From positions 1-9,679 of the forward strand of contig CAMWQV010000037.1 of NCBI GenBank assembly GCA_947176425.1: DNA of 9,679 nt, given 5' to 3'. Shown in pieces: positions 6,111-9,679 of the stretch. A program made the translations under genes and the position numbers. The notes beneath the pieces are model-generated. The model was not told where the DNA came from. It made no database searches and saw nothing but the letters and a program-made list of their open reading frames with translations. This DNA comes from an uncultured Clostridia bacterium. Lineage in GTDB: Bacteria; Bacillota; Clostridia; Oscillospirales; Oscillospiraceae. Position 1 is the first letter of the stretch, and each line of letters starts with the position of its first letter.

Positions 6111-7074
6111 GCAGATCCCTCTTGATTCCTTTCGTTACGCGATATACGTCCTCTAATGTTTCCATCCGGACAATCTGTTCCTTGTAATACGAGGCGTGGG
6201 GTACGCCCTTGAGATACCAGGCGTAATGCCGCCGCGCCGTCAGGACAGCGACCTTTTCGCAGTTGTAACCGGCGGCAAGCTCAATCTGCCGCACCGCCGT
6301 GTCACAGCGTTCCGCCAGCGGGGGCCGTTCCGGACACGGACTGCCGTTCAGCGCCGCCTCCGCCTGCCGGAACAGCCAGGGATTGCCAAAGCAGCCCCGT
6401 CCGATCATCGCCATATCCGCGCCGGTCTGCCGCAGAATCCGCACCGCATCCTCCGGAGAAAATACGTCCCCGTTGGCAATCACGGGAATAGATACCGCCT
6501 CTTTTACCTCCCGGATGGTGCTCCAATCGGCAGTACCACCGTACATCTGTACCCGCGTCCGACCGTGGACCGTCACCGCGGCGACACCGGCCTGTTCCAA
6601 CATTCTGCTCAATTCTACCGCGTTGATACTGCCCTTGTCCCAGCCCCGGCGCATTTTTACCGTCACCGGGACCTGTACCGCCTTGACCACCGCCTCCGCC
6701 AGACGCGCCGCTTTTTCCGGGTCCTTCATCAGCGCGCAGCCGTCGCCGCTGGAGACCACTTTCCCCACGGGACAGCCCATATTGATATCCAAAATATCCG
6801 CGCCGCTGGCTTCCACGGCAATCTGCGCGGCCTCCGCCATACAGACAATATCGCTGCCGAAAATCTGCGCCGCAAACGGTTTTTCGCCCGGGAACGGTTT
6901 GAGCAGCTGACGGCTTTTTTTGTCCTGATAGCACAGGGCCTTTGCGCTGACAAGCTCCGTACAGGTCAGGCCCGCGCCCAGTTCCGCGCAGATTTGACGG
7001 TACGCGGCGTCCGTCACGCCAGCCATAGGCGCGAGAGCTAGTTTTGAAGAAATCGCTACATTTCCAATCTGCAT
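6100..7074 (-). CDS. dusB: tRNA-dihydrouridine synthase (DusB/NifR3 family)
   Basis: A 324-residue FMN enzyme that reduces specific uridines in the tRNA D-loop to dihydrouridine using NAD(P)H; cytoplasmic. It is a TIM barrel with the expected motifs: LAPMAGVTDAAYR (13-25), TELVSA (39-44), AAQIFGSD (68-75), DINMGCP with the presumed catalytic C101, VKMRRGWD (139-146), the FMN-contacting VHGRTRVQMYGG (169-180), ANGDVFSPEDA (200-210) and GRGCFGNPW (225-233), then a helical C-terminal domain. Length suits the family. I chose the ATG at 7074: AAAGGAGA lies seven bases upstream, the protein starts at the usual distance from the APMAGVTD motif, and the promoter at 7117-7145 rules out the longer frame reaching to 7296. 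It is the first gene of an operon with the ECF sigma and anti-sigma genes. The DusB subgroup is likely but not proven. Confidence 0.95.
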   Translation of the reverse strand: MQIGNVAISSKLALAPMAGVTDAAYRQICAELGAGLTCTELVSAKALCYQDKKSRQLLKPFPGEKPFAAQIFGSDIVCMAEAAQIAVEASGADILDINMGCPVGKVVSSGDGCALMKDPEKAARLAEAVVKAVQVPVTVKMRRGWDKGSINAVELSRMLEQAGVAAVTVHGRTRVQMYGGTADWSTIREVKEAVSIPVIANGDVFSPEDAVRILRQTGADMAMIGRGCFGNPWLFRQAEAALNGSPCPERPPLAERCDTAVRQIELAAGYNCEKVAVLTARRHYAWYLKGVPHASYYKEQIVRMETLEDVYRVTKGIKRDLHDG

Positions 7075-7116
7075 GGGGCAGTCTCCTTTTGTATGTTTGC
7101 CGTTCTGGTTTCGGTT

Positions 7117-7145
7117 ATTATAACACAACTTCTGCCATTCGACAA
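7117..7145 (-). promoter_or_regulatory. Sigma-A promoter of the dusB-ECF sigma-anti-sigma operon
   Basis: On the minus strand: -35 TTGTCG (7140-7145, 4 of 6), a 17-base spacer, and a perfect -10 TATAAT (7117-7122) with TG one base upstream (extended -10). It would give a 5' leader of roughly 36 bases before the dusB ATG. Confidence 0.85.
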
Positions 7146-7182
7146 CAGAAACAAAGAGAAGGCTAAGAAATAAGACTGACAA

Positions 7183-7218
7183 ACCCGCAGAGTGCCTGGA
7201 AACAGGCATCCTGCGGGT
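7183..7218 (-). terminator. Hairpin downstream of the Rpn gene, probable terminator
   Basis: An 8-bp outer stem (ACCCGCAG at 7183-7190 with CTGCGGGT at 7211-7218) and an inner TGCCTG/CAGGCA stem with a tight GAAA-type loop. On the minus strand it is followed by TTGTCAGTCTTATTTCTT, T-rich but broken. It lies 19 bases beyond the Rpn stop and upstream of the dusB promoter, so a weak terminator for Rpn is the likely role. Confidence 0.65.
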
Positions 7219-7237
7219 GATTCTGCCGCGGCGGCTC

Positions 7238-8155
7238 TTAGGAGGGATTGAGAATACTCTGCACTTGGGAAAGCGGAAGTTCAAGGGCATCGGCAATTTC
7301 TTCAGGCTTAAAAGACCTTGCCATTTTGTGAATCATGTTGGTAAGCATCTCCACTGCGCCATCTTCGCGCCCCTTTTTTTGGCCCTTTTCCCAGCCTTCC
7401 CTGCGTCCTTCTCTGCGTCCTTCTCTGCGTCCTTCCATACGTCCTTCTTCACGCTGAACAGCTGCATACTCTTCCCAGTCCCATTCTTCAAACAACATAT
7501 TCTGCACCTCGCTTCCGTATTTCTCCAGGAATTGTTTCATGATATTATCTTCAATGGCACGGTCGATCGCCGCTGAAATTGCGTCATCCAATGCCATCCC
7601 GTTCTCTCTCTGCTCCTGCCGCACATAATGAATGAACGTGCTGTACTCCTCTAAACTGCGGCTTTTCTTTAGAATCTCCGATCTGCCGTAATTGATATTG
7701 TACAGATCCACTTTCAATTCCAGCGCGGGGTTTTCTTCCTGTTCCGCAAACGCGTCCGACAGTTTGAGCTGTCTGTAATCCGGGCAGTTCCGTTCCCCGT
7801 TGTACAGCACAATAAACCGCGGCGTTGGTATTTTCACCATTGCTGAACCGTAAATATTGCGCAGCTTTGTAATCTGCTCATAAATTCGTGCGATATAAAC
7901 AAAGATCCGCAGCGGCATATTCTCATTCAGTGTGGACTGATGCTCGATCAGGACAACCAGCGCCCCATTGATGATAAAAGAAATGTCATTTTTCCGGTCC
8001 TTATAAAGCGCCTCTTCAATCGTATTAATCTCGATCTTGGTATCTTTCGGATAGTTTGTTCCCTCGATTGCGTTAATCAATTCAATCAGCCGTTCTTTAT
8101 CGCTGAAATATAACGAAAAGACGGAATCTTTATACTCCTTGTTTGCTTTCGCCAT
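7238..8155 (-). CDS. Rpn family recombination-promoting nuclease / putative transposase (PD-(D/E)XK)
   Basis: A 305-residue member of the PD-(D/E)XK 'putative transposase' family, whose studied members (Rpn proteins) are DNA endonucleases that raise RecA-independent recombination. The start KANKEYKDSVFSLYFSDKERLIELINAI is typical. Candidate catalytic residues are D57 (KNDISF) and E71-x-Q73 (VVLIEHQ), and the ARIYEQI helix and RFIVLYNG strand follow. Residues 236-266 are charged tandem EGRR-type repeats, and 267-305 a short helical end with SFKPEEIADALELPLSQVQSIL. I chose ATG 8155: GGAGAG lies just upstream and the promoter at 8205-8233 excludes the longer frame to 8239. The gene is visibly more AT-rich than dusB or the reductase gene and is flanked by hairpins, suggesting lateral gain. 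No terminal inverted repeats were found, so I do not call an IS element. Confidence 0.88.
   Translation of the reverse strand: MAKANKEYKDSVFSLYFSDKERLIELINAIEGTNYPKDTKIEINTIEEALYKDRKNDISFIINGALVVLIEHQSTLNENMPLRIFVYIARIYEQITKLRNIYGSAMVKIPTPRFIVLYNGERNCPDYRQLKLSDAFAEQEENPALELKVDLYNINYGRSEILKKSRSLEEYSTFIHYVRQEQRENGMALDDAISAAIDRAIEDNIMKQFLEKYGSEVQNMLFEEWDWEEYAAVQREEGRMEGRREGRREGRREGWEKGQKKGREDGAVEMLTNMIHKMARSFKPEEIADALELPLSQVQSILNPS
7395..7448 (-). repeat. 12-bp in-frame tandem repeat inside the Rpn gene
   Basis: About 4.5 copies of a 12-base unit. On the plus strand they read CCTTCCCTGCGT, CCTTCTCTGCGT, CCTTCTCTGCGT, CCTTCCATACGT and a partial copy, starting at 7395, 7407, 7419, 7431 and 7443. 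The coded unit is EGRR (EGRMEGRREGRREGRREG). Being a multiple of three, copy-number changes keep the frame and only alter the length of the charged linker. Confidence 0.9.
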
Positions 8156-8204
8156 AGTAACTCTCCGGCGTTCCCGATTTTTTTCGTTCTTCTGTTTCAT
8201 ATCC

Positions 8205-8233
8205 ATTATATCATACCGTCCAGTATCTTTCAA
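8205..8233 (-). promoter_or_regulatory. Sigma-A promoter of the Rpn gene
   Basis: On the minus strand: -35 TTGAAA (8228-8233, 4 of 6), a 17-base spacer and a perfect -10 TATAAT (8205-8210) with TG one base upstream. It gives a leader of about 43 bases to the ATG at 8155, so the gene has its own start separate from the reductase gene. Confidence 0.85.
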
Positions 8234-8280
8234 GCACAAATTAGAATTGCGGAAGCTCCTGTTTCATCGCTGACACCGGT

Positions 8281-8314
8281 AGCGGGGCAAGTGGAAAAAA
8301 CCACTTGCCCCGCT
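8281..8314 (-). terminator. Perfect 14-bp hairpin after the reductase gene
   Basis: AGCGGGGCAAGTGG (8281-8294) pairs perfectly with CCACTTGCCCCGCT (8301-8314) around a six-base A/T loop. A CCGGT/ACCGG pair lies outside it. It is 23 bases after the reductase stop on the minus strand, ahead of the Rpn promoter. There is no T-tract after the stem on either strand, so it may be a non-canonical terminator or an mRNA 3' stabilising structure. Confidence 0.6.
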
Positions 8315-8337
8315 GTATATTGCGAATAACCGGAATT

Positions 8338-9291
8338 TTAGCAGGTCGCGCCGCCTACCATATGCAGCTCCGCGTCCAGAATTTGCTGCTTGCGCTCCAG
8401 CAGCTCATTGCCCAGAAGCTGCGCCTCAACGTTTTCAAAGCCGAGCCGTTCGATGGTCTTGGCGAAACGCTCGCCGGTCTTGCCCTGTTCACGGAAGAGC
8501 AGGATTGCTTTTTCGATCACGTTCAGGGCTTCTTCCTTGTCGGTAAAGACCTTGCTCAGGGGGCGGCCATGCGCAACGAGCTTGCCCCAGCGTCCGCCGA
8601 TGTAGATTTTATAGCCGTAAGTACCCTCGTCCATTGCGTCGAAATGGCAGGTGCCGATGCAGCGGCCGCAGTTGTTGCAGATGTCCTTATTGATCTCCGC
8701 AACGCCGTCCTCCAGAGTAGCCGCGCCCATGGGACAGGCCTGTACCACGCCGCATTTCTTACAGCCGTTGCACTCGTCTGGGTCCAGGTTGGGGATGCGC
8801 TGGCCGATAATGCCCAGGTCGTTCAGGTCGGGCTTGACGCAGTTGTTGGGACAGCCGCCCACAGCGATTTTGAACTTGTGGGGCAGTTTGACAGTGCGGT
8901 AGCCCTTGTAGAACCGCTCATGAATCTCTTCGCTCAGGCCGAAGGAATCCAGCAGGCCGTACTGGCAGGTCGTACCTTTGCAGGACACCACGGGACGTAC
9001 CAGCGAACCGGTGCCGCCGGTCTCCAGACCCTCTTTGGCGATGTAGGCGCGGAAGTCCTCAATCTTGTCGTAGGGGACGCCCTGCACTTCAACGGTCAGA
9101 CGGGTCGTATAGGTAACGATGCCGTTGCCGAACTTCTCGGCGGCTTCCGCGATACAGCGCTGCTGTGCGGCGGTAACTTTGCCGTTGACGGTGATGATGC
9201 GGGCGGAGAAATTGTCGGTGCCCTTGTTGTTCAGAAAGCCTAAAGCCTTGACGCGCTTTTCGTCCGCAGCGCTGACAGAGAGAGGTGCCAT
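8338..9291 (-). CDS. Siroheme sulfite/nitrite reductase-like protein with 2x[4Fe-4S] ferredoxin domain
   Basis: A 317-residue protein of the dissimilatory-type sulfite/nitrite reductase family (AsrC-like, small single-subunit form), expected to pass electrons from a ferredoxin module to a siroheme-[4Fe-4S] centre for six-electron reduction of sulfite or nitrite in the cytoplasm. The N-terminal ferredoxin-like half-domain (about 28-90) holds RLTVEVQGV. The siroheme/4Fe-4S ligands are C104-x4-C109 (VVSCKGTTCQYG) and C147-x3-C151 (VGGCPNNC). The ferredoxin insert has C174-x2-C177-x2-C180-x5-C186-P and C205-x2-C208-x2-C211-x3-C215. The C-terminal GGRWGKLVAHGRPLSKVFTDKEEA is typical. The ATG at 9291 lies nine bases from AGGAGG. 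No AsrA/AsrB-like partner is next to it, so the electron donor is unknown; I cannot say from sequence whether sulfite or nitrite is the substrate. Confidence 0.9.
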   Translation of the reverse strand: MAPLSVSAADEKRVKALGFLNNKGTDNFSARIITVNGKVTAAQQRCIAEAAEKFGNGIVTYTTRLTVEVQGVPYDKIEDFRAYIAKEGLETGGTGSLVRPVVSCKGTTCQYGLLDSFGLSEEIHERFYKGYRTVKLPHKFKIAVGGCPNNCVKPDLNDLGIIGQRIPNLDPDECNGCKKCGVVQACPMGAATLEDGVAEINKDICNNCGRCIGTCHFDAMDEGTYGYKIYIGGRWGKLVAHGRPLSKVFTDKEEALNVIEKAILLFREQGKTGERFAKTIERLGFENVEAQLLGNELLERKQQILDAELHMVGGATC

Positions 9292-9349
9292 AAAAATTTT
9301 CCTCCTGTAATGGATTTTTAATAGATTGATAGGATGGGGATTGCCTGTT

Positions 9350-9679
9350 TTATATCCTTAACAGCACCCACATGGCAGGCCGGACGCCGCCGTCGGTGTA
9401 GTGGATATTGATACCCGTATCGTAGACCATGCCGTCTTTGTCCACGCTTGCCGCGCTGAGGAGGTTGCTTCCGGGGGACCGGAGCCACCACCACGCGCCC
9501 GCCGCACGGAGCGGTTCAGAGGGAAGATACTCCTCCGCTTCGCCCAAACTCAGCGCGAACAGCTTGTCTACGGAACCTAAGCCGCCGTTGGTGCTGTATT
9601 TAGGATTCGCCGGATTTTCAACTCTCGTATTGAGTATTTTTGTCCGTTCTTCCAGGGAAAACGCTTCCCGCAGAAAGGG
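9350..9679 (-). CDS. DUF6273-type domain protein, C-terminal 109 aa (cut by window edge)
   Basis: The frame is open from the right edge to a stop at 9350-9352, so only the C-terminal 109 residues are visible; an apparent start at 9547 is an internal TTG without a ribosome-binding site. Visible features are FLREAFSLEERTKIL, a YSTNGGLGSVDKLFALSLGEAEEYLP stretch, and the ending WWWLRSPGSNLLSAASVDKDGMVYDTG...YTDGGVRPAMWVLL. The DK(L/V)F-LS..E, WWLRSPG and VRPA(M/L)W motifs are those of DUF6273, a domain common in extracellular or phage-related Clostridia proteins with unknown function. The rest of the protein, including any signal peptide or repeats, is outside the window. It ends 58 bases before the reductase ATG; I saw no terminator between, so read-through is possible. 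Confidence 0.8.
   Translation of the reverse strand, partial: PFLREAFSLEERTKILNTRVENPANPKYSTNGGLGSVDKLFALSLGEAEEYLPSEPLRAAGAWWWLRSPGSNLLSAASVDKDGMVYDTGINIHYTDGGVRPAMWVLLRI

Noticed and set aside
6111..6190. ECF-type autoregulated promoter just upstream of the sigma gene
   Set aside because: GGAAAC and CGTATA both occur on the minus strand, but only nine bases apart, far too close for the 16-17 base spacing of ECF promoters, and they are inside the dusB coding sequence.
7075..7296. 74-residue N-terminal extension of dusB up to 7296
   Set aside because: It crosses the hairpin at 7183-7218 and the perfect TATAAT promoter at 7117-7145, and the ATG at 7074 has a good ribosome-binding site and the normal family N-terminus.
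7395..7448. CRISPR-like array
   Set aside because: The repeat is contiguous with a 12-base period, has no spacers, and lies in frame within a gene.
8156..8239. 28-residue N-terminal extension of the Rpn protein up to 8239
   Set aside because: The extension contains the gene's own -35 and -10, and the family start (AKANKEYKDSVFSLYF) coincides with the ATG at 8155.
7183..8314. Terminal inverted repeats of an IS element around the Rpn gene
   Set aside because: The two flanking hairpins differ in sequence, do not pair with each other, and no target-site duplication is visible. Rpn proteins are not classical IS transposases.
8305..9243. 312-codon open frame on the plus strand opposite the reductase gene
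   Set aside because: The minus strand codes for an unmistakable siroheme/ferredoxin protein with all cysteine motifs. The plus-strand frame begins inside the hairpin and has no ribosome-binding site or recognisable domain.

Overview
The window looks like chromosomal DNA of a Gram-positive, anaerobic, Clostridia-type bacterium. A motile, gut-associated Oscillospiraceae or Lachnospiraceae relative is my best guess. The reasons are moderately GC-rich genes, strong AGGAGG-type ribosome-binding sites, sigma-A promoters with extended -10 elements, an anaerobic siroheme reductase with built-in ferredoxin, a DUF6273 protein, an Rpn/PD-(D/E)XK 'transposase', and a YjfB-type motility protein. The species is an inference; no database was searched. 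Bases 1-34 are almost certainly not genomic: they match the Nextera read-2 transposase adapter at 32 of 34 positions, so the left edge is a contig end with residual adapter.

Left part, plus strand: the C-terminal end of an unrecognised protein (to 327) is followed by a clear intrinsic terminator. Then comes a sigma-28/SigD-like promoter (418-444) ahead of a two-gene unit: a 55-residue YjfB-like putative motility protein (514-681) and a 236-residue uncharacterised, probably flagellum-associated protein (737-1447). A hairpin with T-rich tracts on both sides (1454-1492) separates this unit from a convergent minus-strand pair.

That pair is a multi-PAS sensory protein with no output domain (2491-4431, probable TTG start) followed by a REC-GGDEF diguanylate cyclase (1507-2436). 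Both are read from a sigma-A promoter at 4563-4591 through a leader able to form two hairpins. Motility genes and a c-di-GMP synthase thus lie tail to tail, which suggests (but does not prove) a local motile/sessile switch.

Middle, minus strand: a tightly overlapping operon dusB (6100-7074) - ECF sigma factor (5505-6110) - zinc-binding membrane anti-sigma factor (4693-5508), with a promoter at 7117-7145 and a terminator at 4642-4684. The sigma/anti-sigma pair overlaps by ATGA, as expected for stoichiometric co-expression.

Right part, minus strand: an Rpn-family PD-(D/E)XK nuclease/putative transposase (7238-8155), more AT-rich than its neighbours, with its own promoter and an in-frame 12-bp tandem repeat; then an anaerobic sulfite/nitrite-reductase-like protein (8338-9291); then the C-terminal 109 residues of a DUF6273-type protein running off the right edge (9350-9679). 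No rRNA, tRNA, CRISPR array or IS element with recognisable ends was seen. No gene-free stretch exceeds 300 bases.
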